Below are positions 14,601 through 26,344 of a DNA stretch of 64,000 nt, piece by piece (the stretch's first letter is position 1; each line of letters begins with the position of its first letter). The stretch comes from Palaemon carinicauda (taxonomy: Eukaryota; Arthropoda; Malacostraca; Decapoda; Palaemonidae), in the NCBI RefSeq assembly GCF_036898095.1, contig NC_090746.1:57259151-57323150 (forward strand), in the 5' to 3' direction. A model generated the notes under the pieces. It saw only the letters and a program-made list of their open reading frames with translations, had not been told where the DNA came from and ran no database searches. The position numbers and the translations under genes are program-made.

Positions 14601-16689
14601 CTGTAAAGGAGTTTATGCTGAAATGTTCATGCTTCACAGCCATTCAACATTATGAGAAGTATTGTTCTGAAAAGATTTCTTGTGCTTTCTTTGCAGTCTC
14701 AAAGCTTTGAAATAATTATAGGGAACAGAAAATACATTTATAAAGAAAAACCCGCATGTTTTCTGAGGAAATTTGGAAACTTTTTGCAAGTATTGATTAA
14801 TACCTGCACATTGATAATGTAGTCTTGATTAAGGTTAGTATGTCTGTAGTCCAGCCATTCTGTAGGAAAATAGTTATTTTCAGATTTTTTAAGATTTCTA
14901 AGCCTGAATCAGAAGGTACTAGGTAGTGAATAGCATATACTTCTCACATTGCCTAAATGTACAAATTAAGGTGTTTACCTTGTCGATAAAGCTTTGCTTA
15001 CTTGTATTGCTGAGCCAAAGAAATGAGGCAATAGTCATCTTTGAGGTTCCACTAATATTTCAGTTTATATTGCTTTTAGTGTACAGTATTGTGAAGTTCA
15101 CTTAAAAAGTTTAAATAGAAAGTTATATTTTCACTGTTAAACTTATCAATTCATTAAATCAGGTTGTGAATTTTGAAATGAAGTCGTTTCTTCAGGGATT
15201 ACTATTGCCTGAGTTTTTCCATTCATTCCTGTGCTATTGATGTCATAGAAATATTTCTGTACGTTCATCCCAAAATGCAGTAAATAGTAATGTGATGCAT
15301 ATCTTGTGCACTCAACAAACTTGCTTGGCTATTATGTATTACATGTTTTTTTTTTTTTTTTTCACTATGACCTCAAGTTCTAGTATATATATATATATAT
15401 TTTTTATGTCAAGATACAAAGACAAAAATGGTTGGAGTCAGTGACTGTCTCTTGTAAGTATATGAGCTTTATCCATTTAATTGTGTATATCTGAATTTAG
15501 GCATAACAGTTTGTCAGTGTACAGGAGTTTGTGATTTTGATATAATGACATATACAGTCCAGTTTTGTAAAACACTAGTACAGTAATTATCTACTTTTCT
15601 GAAATGGAATGTTTGTGATTTAAGTGGTAATAATTAAGATTAGTATCATTTTTTTTTCTGTTGTGTAGATTAAATGCTTTAATTGCTGTGCTCTTTACTC
15701 AGATATGAATGAGTTCCAAACTATCTATGTAAATTTGTTTACTTGCCTGAGAGCAATGGTTGCCCATGTGTAACCAGGGGCTGTGATTTAACTGCTATTA
15801 AAGCAATATTGTGAATAAACTTGGCAATGTTGTGATTCACATTTGATTATTTTTATTTTACTTTTTTTTTCAATTTTTCCTTACTAAGGTGTGAAATGTA
15901 TATGACATTTCCATTTCTTTATACTGTTCTCTTTCCAATAAATGAATAAACAGAAATGTAATTTTGAGCATAATTAGGTTGTACCTAAATTGATAAACAA
16001 ATCCAGAATCATATAAAACCCATTTGTTGTCATCTTGCTGTATTTTGATTTAACTCAACACATTCAAGAAAAATTGAATGCAATCTTTGCAACTCTGCAA
16101 AACTTTTCTGATGTAAAGTTGATTTTGAGTTTACTGTACTTTTATATTTTATTTTTAGAAGTAGAAACATTGCTTGCTTATCATTAGAAAGTACAATATG
16201 TTTCCTTTAATCTTGCATAACATTGACTTGTTGAAAATATGTTATTAGAAATTCAGTAACTTATCTTGAATTTATTTCATAAATCAATGGGTCTTAAGTA
16301 AAGTACTGTACTGTATACATTAAATGTACTTCTGTGAATCTCCCCTGATGTTCGTATTGTTTCTTTTCTAGAGGCTTGATTTGTCGACATATACCCCTAA
16401 AATTTATAAAAAAAAAAAAAAAAAAAATACGAATTACTAGTTAAGTACTTGAGACTAGCAGTGAAAGGTACTTTTGTTATTCCAGTTTCTTTGTTGCCAT
16501 TAATATAACTCGTCCTATTCATGACGAGTTATAAGTAGTTTTTCTGGGGTTACTAGTACAGCTCCTAAATTTAAGAGTTGCTCATCTTCCTCGAGTTGAG
16601 GTTCAAGTTGATGGGGTTTCACTCCATGAGCTTAAGTTTATCATTTTTTAATTGGCTTGTGCAAGTTGACCATTTCCTTATTGGCGGTA
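14601..16689. other. Intergenic, no gene recognised
   Basis: AT-rich; contains a T run at about 15344-15362, a short (TA)n at about 15383-15400 and an A run at about 16409-16427. Several AATAAA hexamers at 15815-15955 could serve a distal XPO4 3' end. No gene seen. Confidence 0.45.
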
Positions 16690-17170
16690 CCATTAGGCAT
16701 TTCCTTATAGAAGTGTACCAAGTTTGAAAGGAACCTTTACCAAATCAGTTCATTTTTTTTATCTCCCTTCCGTCTTGGCATTCTTTCATAAAACCAAACT
16801 CCCATTGGAGGTTAGGTGCACATGGATTTTATCCTACTTTACCTCAGTTCCCGTTTATTTTCAGTTCCATCTTGCTGTCCACCAAAAAGTTTCCGTTTAT
16901 TTTCAGTTCCATCTTGCTGTCCACCAAAAAGTTTCCGTTTATTTTCAGTTCCATCTTGCTGTCCACCAAAAAGTTTCCGTTTATTTTCAGTTCCATCTTG
17001 CTGTCCACCAAAATCTTTTTTCCAGGATTCTTCCATGTTACACCTGGGTGCTACAGTGCCAAGAACTTGGTCATGTAACCCAATCCGAAATACTTACAAA
17101 GATTGTTGATACTGTCAAAAGTAATGCCAGCAGTAATACCAAGAAATTTGTGTCTGGGCAGGTTTGTTGA
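16690..17170 (+). repeat. Repeat-derived segment carrying a 42-bp tandem array
   Basis: A less AT-rich island whose wording (for example CCATCTTGCTGTCCACC and CATGTTACACCTGGGTGCTA) suggests a dispersed crustacean repeat. Long open frames exist in all three + frames and one - frame, but only because the repeat unit length is divisible by three and lacks stops. I do not regard it as a gene. Confidence 0.5.
16848..17015 (+). repeat. 42-bp tandem repeat, 4 copies
   Basis: Four adjacent 42-bp units at 16848, 16890, 16932 and 16974, identical except for one T/C change at the start of the first. The near identity implies recent expansion. Confidence 0.97.
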
Positions 17171-17212
17171 AATTTGAGGAAATTTTATGAAAATGTTTTT
17201 CATATTTAAATG

Positions 17213-17256
17213 GCTAATGTTTCTTCACCTGACTGCTAATGTTTCTTCACCTGACT
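17213..17256 (+). repeat. 22-bp tandem duplication
   Basis: Two perfect adjacent copies of a 22-bp unit starting GCTAATGTTTCTTCACCTGA. Confidence 0.95.
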
Positions 17257-18512
17257 AAATGCAATGTAGATATTTTCCCAATTACAGTATTGTATATTGA
17301 AAAATTTTAGGGTTTTCACTCAGCCTGTGTTAACTTCTTTTTCACTACATCAGTCATTTCTTCTAACCCTTTGTAATTTATGGTGATATGCTGTGATGAA
17401 AATCAAGCTAAAACTTGAAAGGTACCTTTCACTTTCAATTCGTTAAATCAAAATTACTCTTTACCTTCCTTTTTAGGAACTTGGAGGAAAATGTGGTGCA
17501 CTATTTTAAGATACCAGTAATTACTCTTTGTTTATTTAAAACCAATAATTAAATTGTACTTTATTATACTGGTTCTCTTAATATATGTATGTAGGAAGTG
17601 AGAATTCAATGTAATATGAAAGTTTATTATAGTATATATATTACTACCGAAATATACATATATCTTTATCACAATGTACATACAGTATCCATCACAGGAG
17701 ATATGAAAGGTGCAGATTGGTAGTTACGAATATCATACTCTGACTTGACAATATAATGGTTGTCTTACAACTACTAAACAGATTGCACCAGCCATATGAA
17801 AAAAAAAGGCTTCCTAAACTCATAATTTTGTATTCATATAAAAAATCATAAGCATGTTTGCTATTCATTTATGTTAATTATACATTCTTGGTCTGTATAC
17901 TGATAACAGTACTGAAATTAGCTGTTGATCAATTTAATATTGATCTGTTTGACATTAGTTTTTTTGGATTTTCACATTTTTTTACAAAAGCAATTTAAGG
18001 GAAAGGCACTTAACAATTTATTAAATTTTTATAGGTAATCTCTCAAGCATTCTACTTACACTGCTTATAAGCTAGCTTAGCCAAGAGCACTACTTCATCT
18101 ACACTAAAGTAGGCTTTGCTATATATTATGGTAAAGAAACTAAATAAGTCACAAAACCTTTAAAAACAAATTACAGTTTGATGTAAATAAATTTTATAAA
18201 AGCATAACAGGAAAATGAAAGAAAATCACTAGTTCTCATTTTCCCAGTTACATATAGTAACTACAAAAATGAATTTTAATCTAGCAATCTGAGTAGAATT
18301 CTTTAAGGATATTAAACTTTGAAACTGTACCTTTACTCTGTGGTTTTGTGCTAACTTGATGAGATAAGCAATGCAACTCTGTCCCATACTCAATTTACAG
18401 TAATATAAATGTTACAAACAGTTGGCATTTATCAATCACTACACTGCAGACAAAATATAACTTGTTATACATATAAAGAAACAGCTGTTTCTCTATTAAA
18501 CTACTTTACCAA
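17257..18512 (-). other. Probable PINK1 3' UTR and flank
   Basis: Sequence following the PINK1 stop codon on the - strand. A - strand AATAAA (TTTATT on +) at 18017-18022 lies about 490 nt after the stop and is the best nearby polyadenylation signal. Others occur near 17622 and 17530. Confidence 0.4.
18017..18022 (-). terminator. Candidate polyadenylation signal of PINK1
   Basis: AATAAA on the - strand, about 490 nt past the PINK1 stop. Chance matches are common in this AT-rich DNA. Confidence 0.35.
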
Positions 18513-18725
18513 TCAAAATGCTCTATTCCATTTGAGAGCTTGAATGATATCCATGTAATGGACTCTTGACAGGAACGTTGATACTAGTTCATACTCTAAT
18601 TGTCCTCCTTGCCTATCATTACCTCTCTTCATTTGAGCAGTTTTCTTCAATCCCACTTGCTGAGGAGTTGAAAGACGAGCTTCACAAAGAACCTTTGTGG
18701 CAAGACACAGAAGCCACTGCATTAT
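18513..18725 (-). CDS. PINK1: PINK1, last coding exon with stop codon
   Basis: Terminal exon of 70 codons plus TGA, after an acceptor CTTGCCAG (rc of 18726-18733). It begins IMQWLLCLATKVLCEAR, matching the PINK1 C-terminal extension (Drosophila has a QWLLCLTTKVLCEG-type segment at the same place). It ends in LVSTFLSRVHYMDIIQALKW, the last conserved helix. In known PINK1 structures the C-terminal extension packs on the kinase C-lobe and against N-terminal helices, and is needed for TOM-complex association. Between the two conserved helices lies a basic linker of about 25 residues. Phase 0 at its start matches the preceding exon at 23563. Confidence 0.93.
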   Translation of the reverse strand: MMQWLLCLATKVLCEARLSTPQQVGLKKTAQMKRGNDRQGGQLEYELVSTFLSRVHYMDIIQALKWNRAF

Positions 18726-21237
18726 CTGGCAAGTGTAATCAATTAATGTGTAGAAATCTCGTGACAAAATAGTTGTTATACATTGTGCTAATCTTTAATT
18801 TCTTTAGTATTTTAACAATTGATCATTTTGCTATTTTAGGTTTCTTATGCATATTATATACTATTTTTTATTTCAGTACAAACAAATTGATTATTAGATG
18901 CCTTCCTTTATGGATATAACAGTTTCACTCCAAGTATGACAGAAATCCATTTTTCCTGAGTACAAGTTTAAAGAAGCTTTCGGGAAACTGCAGCAACCAC
19001 TCTGTAGGTGGTCACTTTCGTACACGAGTGCATACGTATAAACTGACCTTGCCACGTGAATGTACACCACAACTCCTCTTAATCGAACCTATTCCTTCTG
19101 TAATAAGAAACCAGCAATACTAGTGAATTTCAAACGCATGGTTAGTGAATCAGCGGTTCCTGACAAGCTACTCTTGTGAATTACTCCATCTTACTAACAT
19201 TGAAGAAAATCTCAACCAAGAATGTAGCAGACAAGTTCAACAAGAGAAAGTGAACCTAACTTCTCTTCCACCTTTTCTTCCTTGACAGCATAGGAAGCCT
19301 GGGGGAATCTGACAGTACTCCCCACCCAAAGATAATTTTCTTTAGAAGTCATTCGGTACGTGTGACCCAGTGCCTCGGCCAAAGCATAGGGAATCAGAAT
19401 TAGATTATTATGTAATGGTAAAGTGTTTACCCCTCCCACCCTGTAAGCAATTGAAGATGCAGAGCTCATCCCATGTCCAATTGACATCGGGTCATCAAAT
19501 TCCCCTTCCCCGGAACATGGATCAAATGGCAGTCAGGCGTCCACATTGACCCTTTAGGAGAGAAACCTCAGTTCCACTTCCAACTTGCTGTTAAGGATTT
19601 GGTACATCCTTTGTTCTGTTTAGTAGTCAGGATTTATTTCATGATGTCCTATTCCACCCAGAGTGAAGGAATCTCAAAGGTTCTGATGAGCCTGACAGCT
19701 TGCGATTTTCCAACATACAAGATTAAACCAGTTCTGTCTTGGGGCCATACATTAGCTTTCATAGACTAATGAAACTAATCCCTAATGAATCTATGCTCTA
19801 AGACAGTTTTGGTTTCCACAAAGGACTAAGAGACGAAGGGCTCCAGGACCCTAGAACCAAAAATTTGAGGGACAGGTACTTCTGGTTATACCCAGTTACT
19901 TCTGGTTATTGAACTCTTACAATGAGTATGTGCTAGAGAAGTCAACTAATGTAATATTGCCTTACTTGACTTCAATCTCAGAGGATACCGATCCTTCATG
20001 GGCAAAACCTTGCTGTGGAAGGGTCCAGCGCACATGGTTTAACATTGTTAACTTTCTGGAAAATTGGCGAGAGAATTTATTTCAGTTTAGCCTATCTGGT
20101 GAGATTTTCCGCACACGTCAGCAGAAATACTGTATCCCATCTTACAATGAGTGATCTCTATAGGCATACCCCTCAGTTTGTATATATACTTGAAGAGAAA
20201 CTTTACTGGCAGGGCAGAAAAATTTATGCTTCTGATTCCATGGCAAGGGTAAACAGGAATTTATACTTTTCAGGTTTATCATGGTTTAACAAATGGTACT
20301 TCATCCTCACTAACTTCAAGACCACTAAATTATCTTCTTGAGTATGACATAACATCGTTTAGTTCATGGGGCTTGATAAATCTGTTGGATTCTTACCACA
20401 ACCAGTAAGAACCTTTGTCCTGATTTGCTGAGAGGTAGTTTTATTTTTCTCAAGTTATTGGAGTTCTGGCACGTTCCTTCAAAAATGAACGTGGCAGTGG
20501 AGCAACATAGCTATAGACATGGCTTTGATAGGGTATTGTTCTCTTCTAAGCTCCAACCTCTGCACCTCTTTCTCCCAAATGCTGCAACCCTCTCTATCAC
20601 CAATCCTTTTCAGGTTGTGAAACGGGAGGGATACCTGTAATGCCATTGGACAACATGGCAGTGGTGGTATGACAATCTTTGGGTAATAATTATCCTTAGC
20701 GTGGAATATTTACATCTCTTCAGGGTTCTTCAGTCACAATGCTCACTCAAATTCATTTTGACTCTTCCCACATGCACAAGAACCTCAATCCCTGGAAGAG
20801 GCTACTACAATGCAAGAGAAATACATGCGATCATGCTTGCAGTAATCAATAACCAGTGAAATTCTAGTATTATCTTTCAGGTGAAACAGAATAAAGACGA
20901 CATCAGCTCTTTTCACAAAAAGAATATGTCTGGCTAACGGCTCCATTTGTAAACCTTTTTCTTTGTTACGCCTTTCATCAGGCATGGAAGCTTCTAGCTT
21001 TTGCTCCCTCTTAAGGATACTTGGCTTACTTTCAAGTACCCTTCCATGAATCCTTTAGAAAGGTCTTTTACTTCTATCATTATATAGGGTGCATCAGTTC
21101 AGTAAATTGGATGTTGGATTAAGAACTACCCTTTAGATATTAACTTTGATTTTTAATGCTAGTAAGCCCCGCCCACCTGACATTGTAATTCAAGGGGTAT
21201 TAGTTTGTTGAGTGTGGTTGGAACAGTGTATGGGTAG
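18726..21237 (-). other. PINK1 intron with decayed, unclassified repeat-like DNA
   Basis: Intron between the last two PINK1 exons. From about 18960 to 21060 base composition is noticeably less AT-rich than the flanks and several medium open frames occur (for example - strand 19487-19212 and + strand 20425-20640). This suggests an old transposon or retroelement, but no domain motif can be recognised with confidence. I give it no family name. Confidence 0.4.
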
Positions 21238-22700
21238 AGTACTGATTAATATTAAGGATAAAACAGGGAATGCAATCTTAGAAGTGCAGGGTGGTTTTAG
21301 AAGAAGTAGGAATGTACAAATCGGATTTTTACCTTTAAGCAGGTATGTGAAAAATATGTAGCAAAAGGTAAGGTGGTGTATGTTGCGTTTATGGATCTGG
21401 AGCTTTACGTATGATATAGTTGATAGGGAGGCGATGTGGAATGTGGTGAGGTTGTTGCAGGCAGTGAAAAATTTCTACAAAGGTAGTAAAGCGTGTGTTA
21501 GGATAGGAAATGAATGAGCGATTGATTTCCGGTGAGAGGGGCCGAGACAGGGATGTGTGATGTTGCCATGGTCGTTTAACTTGTATGTTGATGGAGTGGT
21601 GAGAGAGGTGAATGCTTGGAGGACGAGACGAGGATTGAAACTGGTAGACGAGAATGATCATGAATGGAAGGTAAATCAGTTGTTGTTTACGGATGATACT
21701 GTACTGGTTGCAGACTCGGAAGATAAGCTTGGCCGATTAGTGACAAAATTTGGAAGGGTATGAGTGAGAGAAGGAAGTAGAATGTTGATGTGGGTAAGAT
21801 TAAGGTTATGAGATGTACGAGAAGGGAAGGTGGTGTAAGGTTGAATGTCCTGTTGAATGGAGAATTACTTGAGGAGGTGGATCAATTTAAGTACTTGGGG
21901 TCTGTTATTGCAGCAAATGGTGGAGTGGAAGCAGATGTACATCAAGAGAGTGAATGAAGAATGCAAAATTTTGGGGGCAGTGAAGGGAGTGGTAAAGAAT
22001 AGAGGGTTAGGCATGAATGTAAAGAGAGTTCTGTATGAGAAAGTGATTGCATCAACTGTGATGTATGAATTGGAGTTGTGGGGAATGAAAGTGACATAGA
22101 GACAGAAATTGAATATGTCCGAGATGCAGTGTCTGAGGAGTATGGCCGGTGTATCTCAAGTAGAAAGGGTTAGGAACGAGGTCGTGAGGGTGAGAACGGG
22201 TGTAAGAAACGAGTTAGCATCTAGAGTGGATATGAATGTGTTGAGGTGGTTTGGCCATGTTGACAGAGTGGAAAATGGCTGTTTGCTAAGAAGGTGATGA
22301 ATGCGAGAAGTACAAGAGGAAGGCCAAGGTTTGGGTCGATTGATGGAGTGAAGAAAGTTGTAGGTGATAGGAGGATAGATATGAGAGAGGCAAGAGAGTG
22401 TGCTAGAAATAGGAATGAACGGCGAGCGATTGTGACGCAGTTCCGGTAGACCCTGCTGCTTCCTCCGGTCACCTTGGATAACCGCAGAGGTAGCAGCAGC
22501 AGGGGATTCAGCGTTGTGAAACTTCATCTGTGGTGGATAATGTGGGAGGGTGGGCTGTGGCACCCAAGCAGTACTAGCCAAAACCGGTTGAGTCCCTTGT
22601 TAGGCTGGGAGGAACGTAGAGAGGAAAGGTCTTGTTTTCATTTGTTTGATGTCGGCTACCCCCCAAAATTGGGGGAAGTGCCTTGCTATATGTATGTGAT
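21238..22700 (+). mobile_element. RTE-like LINE fragment, RT domain to 3' end
   Basis: The most complete LINE copy in the window. Decayed frames give the RT: a region with FRRSRNVQIGF, a palm A-like AFMDLE and YDIVDREAMWN, RQGCVMLPWSFNLYVDGV, and the catalytic box LLFTDDTVLVADSEDKLGRL (21686-21745). There follow FKYLGSVIAANGG, VLYEKVIASTVMYELELWGM, CLRSMAGVSQVERVRNEVVR and VLRWFGHVDRVENG, then the GRPR-type ending. Frameshifts and stops are frequent. The 3' UTR (22440-22690) carries the same CCTGCTGCTTCCTC and CCCCCAAAATTGGGGGAAG elements as the copy ending near 14600. It lies antisense within the penultimate PINK1 intron. Confidence 0.85.
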
Positions 22701-23562
22701 GATAGTGTCAATCTAATTCTAATAACCAAGTGAGCACATGCTTGGCAAGTTCTCTCTACTTCTTAAAACAACACCAGATACAATCTTTAATAGTATCCCA
22801 AAGCCAAGAGGAGATGGTATTCCTGTAAAACATTATTGTCCTCACTGGCAGTGTTAAGGAAGACCCAAGTCATAATGTACTGTAGTGCCATATTGCCCCA
22901 AGAGGACAGAATTAATAATTCTGATTTTTAGTTATTTCTTTTAAGGAGATGGAGAATTTCAAACCTAGATGTGTAGATGACAAGGTTGTGGTTCTTCATT
23001 ATAAACTTTGAAACAGATAAAAGCAACCTATACCATCCATACAAATGGCTAGTGACTATAGCACTCAATCGACACACCCCAAGACAAAAGACGGTGCGGT
23101 GTACTCAAGTTATGATTATTACAGCTAAATTGTCTTTGTCTAATGTGGAGATAAAAAAAGAATTTTTATTTGAGGGGGTAAACTTATATCAATTAGGCTT
23201 TGAGAGAGAAGCAATATGAACATAAATATCACCTAAATCAAGCTTAGAGAGAGAAGTAATATGAACATCAGATGATCTTAAAACTTTCCCTCAAATCCTT
23301 ATAAATGATTTAACAGTTGTCAGCAAAAAAAAAAAAAGGAAAAAAAAATATATAAAAATAGATCAAGAGAGGATTGTCAGATATATATGAATCAGTTCTT
23401 TACAACCGCCTCCACACAAACGAAGTATATCTGCTTTAGAACAAAATCTCAAATGACCTTGATTTTAGAACATTACATTTACCGTACCCCATCAGATTAA
23501 AGAGTAATTGAAAAACTGTATGCCAGGATTTTTACTTCATTGACATCACACTTATCACTTAC
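22701..23562 (-). other. PINK1 intron, no gene
   Basis: AT-rich intron. A partial direct repeat with GAGAGAGAAG and AATATGAACAT occurs at about 23202-23270, and A runs at 23326-23348. Nothing else recognised. Confidence 0.5.
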
Positions 23563-23664
23563 CTCAGACTGAGAAGGAAGAGTCAGAGCATGCCGGCATA
23601 ACCACTTACTTGGTGCCCAAAGCACCAGTTGACACAAAGTCGCAGCTACATTCGCACTTGGCCG
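23563..23664 (-). CDS. PINK1: PINK1 exon, end of kinase C-lobe
   Basis: A 102-nt phase-0 exon between acceptor TCGTTTTCAG (rc of 23665-23674) and donor GAG/GTAAGTG. It encodes RPSANVAATLCQLVLWAPSK plus 14 more residues. The RPSA motif ends the kinase domain, and LWAPSKWLC is a close match to insect PINK1 (LWAPSKWL). The preceding exon ends in LLRRNPRN, so the junction rebuilds the RNP-x-x-RPS signature of the final kinase helix. The preceding intron, 18.2 kb, holds two DIRS elements and other transposons. Confidence 0.94.
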
Positions 23665-25623
23665 CTGAAAACGAGGAAAGTTGTACATTTAGTTTTTTAG
23701 AAGGTAAAAAGAAAAAAAAATAGAAATATACTGTAGTATGATTAGAGATTTTTATGCATTTTTGATAAATGACAAATTTGTAAATAATTTACAACTATAC
23801 AAACATCAGCTCTTTATGGGGAATATACTTCTGACTAAGAGAAATAAAACTACCCACTGTTAGTTAGCAGGTGAGGTAGTACTGGCTACGCTGCTCACAC
23901 ATACTTATGCTATAATGCCACTTTTGATTGTACTGTAGTCAGGACTTGCAGGGGATAGAAGACAAGACAAATCTGTATATAGAGCTCAAGGATTGTATCT
24001 AGGAAAAATAAAAAAATTACTTACATGTGTCATTTGTTCCATCACTAAATACAAACCATTTCGCTCTTTGAAGGGAAAGACTCACTATTAGATGGGTAGA
24101 AGTGCTAACCATCTGGCTGGTTTTTGACCCAGGGTGTTCTTTCGTGCTTTTGCACGAGCGAAGAGTGAACACCCTGACACCCCACTAAATTTTTGTGCAT
24201 AAGTGAGAGGTAGCAGGCTGGGTAATCTGTGTGATTGTGTGATAACTAAGCACTGTTACTTGTCCAAGTAAGAATTCTTGGAGTAGTAGGGTTCCATTGA
24301 ATTAACCACTAGACATTGCCCAATTCTCACCTCACTAGAAGAATGGGGACGCAACAAATATATAAACATAATCAGGTTACCCAAGGAAAATGGTTCATAC
24401 CTGCAGGCGGAGGGGTAGCTTCTTGTCCTTCATCCCAGACTTAATCCAGAGTTATGTCTGCCCTCAACTGCCTGTTAATTGTCCAATGAAAAATCTTGAG
24501 ATGTTTATACCACTCATTGTGCAGCCACCACAGGACCGATGGAAGATGTCTCCATGTTCTTGTGGGTTACATCTTGCAGGTAGTGGGCGGTACATTTCAT
24601 CTAACACTTTCACATTCCCAACTGAGTTATTCTATTTAAATGGAAGGGACATGCTCCTGCCCCTAGCGTTAGGAGCTCTAGTTCTAAACTATTGCGGGGT
24701 AGAGTCCGGATTCAAGGCGTGATCTATCACCTTACGGATCATTGTAGAGATCATATTCCTTGCGACTCATTTTTACCCTCCCTATGCTAACACAACGTTC
24801 CGTCATCTCAGGGGCGAGCTACTGTGGTAGGTCGTTCCCTCACGAGCAAGTCTGTTCTCCCTTCCGGGCAAAAAGGTGGTCGCAAGGTGGCATTACCTTG
24901 CTCATGATCTAGTGCTGCAGAAGCACCCCGCTGACGCAAAGTCATCATAAACTGTTGAAGTAGAGGAGGCAGATATTACCGGATTAGCGTTTGCATGTCG
25001 CTCTCCATGGAAACGCTTGGCTTCGCATATGCCCCTGTCAGCGACAGAACCTCGCACTTCAACCGGTGAATGGGCACCCAACATTGTGCTAGACTATTTC
25101 GCTGGACCTGGGTCTACTTGGCTACGAGTTGGGGTTTGCGACAAAACCTTCTTCATTATTGTGCTCTTGTCGTCTGCTATGTGCTTACTGAAGTCAAGTG
25201 TTGCCAGATGGAAAACTTCATGTAATCTTTTCAAACTACGATGGGTTTTTTTTTTCAGGCATGATGCAAATATATGCTACACTTTGAATAAACAAAACTT
25301 ATCATTGAAAAAAAAAAATTTAGTAATGGTTTTTCTATTTTCATTTAAGCTCATGATTGTTTTATTTCCATCCTTCTGGTTATGCTAACTCAAGTCTTCA
25401 AAATAATTGTAGCATTGCCGTTGCCATATGTAAAACAAGAAGCATATGTTGAACTTACTGCCCCTCGAGCAAAAACTATCATTTAAAGGTGCATTTTTTC
25501 CTCCCATTTATCTATGCAAAGTTAAGCTAAGATTGTATATTGAATGTGGGCCTATATATGATTATAACTTGCAGAGCATGTGTACTTAATCATAGTTTGA
25601 GGTTATAAATTGAAACAGGGCCT
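23665..25623 (-). other. PINK1 18-kb intron, part next to the downstream exon
   Basis: Contains a hairpin-forming inverted repeat at 24131-24175. A less AT-rich block at about 24390-25090, on the - strand, reads protein-like text broken by stops (for example RFHGERHANANPVISASS near 25020-24965), probably an old retroelement. No domain can be named. Confidence 0.4.
24131..24175. repeat. Interrupted inverted repeat
   Basis: Arms AGGGTGTTC (24131-24139) and GAACACCCT (24167-24175), with an inner CGTGC/GCACG pair around a short loop, can form a long hairpin. Confidence 0.8.
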
Positions 25624-25850
25624 AAAAATGGAGTTTTTATGATAACACAAAGTTTTATGAATACTTACCTGGCAGTTATATATATATAGCTATAGTCTGC
25701 CGTCCGGCACAATTTTTCAAAATTCGCGGCAACCGCCATGTGATGGTTAACACCCCTTACAGGGTGGTACGTGGAATCATTCCCGTTTTCTATTCCTCAG
25801 ATCATCTTTGCCCCACCTGTCTCCTGAGGGGAGGGTGGTGGGACTTAAAA
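25624..25850 (-). repeat. Element A 3'-side terminal repeat region
   Basis: Outer end beginning AAAAATGGAGTTTTTATGAT; the first about 60 bases reappear inverted at 25851-25912. The partner inverted terminal repeat expected at the 5' end is absent. On the - strand the end carries CCAGGTAAGTAT, a consensus splice donor facing outward. Confidence 0.75.
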
Positions 25851-25955
25851 TATATATATAACTGCCAGGTAGGTATTCATAAACTTTGTTTTATTATAAA
25901 AACTCCCATTTTTATGAATAGAACTTACCTGGCAGTTATATACATATAGCTGTTT
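25851..25955 (-). repeat. Element A internal complementary region (ICR)
   Basis: 25851-25912 is the inverted complement of the element's outer 3' end (25624-25690, with small indels). The adjoining 25906-25955, running CATTTTTATGAATAGAACTT and on, repeats the conserved ACTTACCTGGCAG stretch in the other orientation and should correspond to the lost 5' end. Two joined halves complementary to the two ends is the DIRS ICR. Confidence 0.8.
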
Positions 25956-26344
25956 CACACATTTGGAGGAGGGTGACAGACAGCTAACATCGTTGGGAAA
26001 ACAACAATAAGTTGTAGGATAAAACACCTTGATTCCATACCTGCTAAGATAGCTGACTTCAAAGGTTCCTGCCTCTTGAGTCGCTTTCCCTTAGGAGTGT
26101 CAGCCAGGAGTGGACCTGTCATGCTGAAACAACTCAATCGAGTCTGTCAAACGGGGTGAGACCAACAACTTGACTAGACTTCAGCACTACCTATGCCCCT
26201 TTTTAAAAAACTGCAACCTTACTCAAACTAACCACCTAACCTTGCAGAATAGATATTACTATCTAGCTAGACTGAGGGTACTGTACCACCAATCAGTCCT
26301 CAGACAACCATAAAAACCAAAACCCAAACACAGGCATACAAAAG

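Noticed and set aside
16724..17170. 148-codon open frame with repeated VYFQFHLAVHQK
   Set aside because: Produced by the 42-bp tandem repeat, open in all + frames; no conserved domain.
24390..24722. 110-codon + strand frame
   Set aside because: The opposite strand reads more like a decayed element; neither has a recognisable domain.
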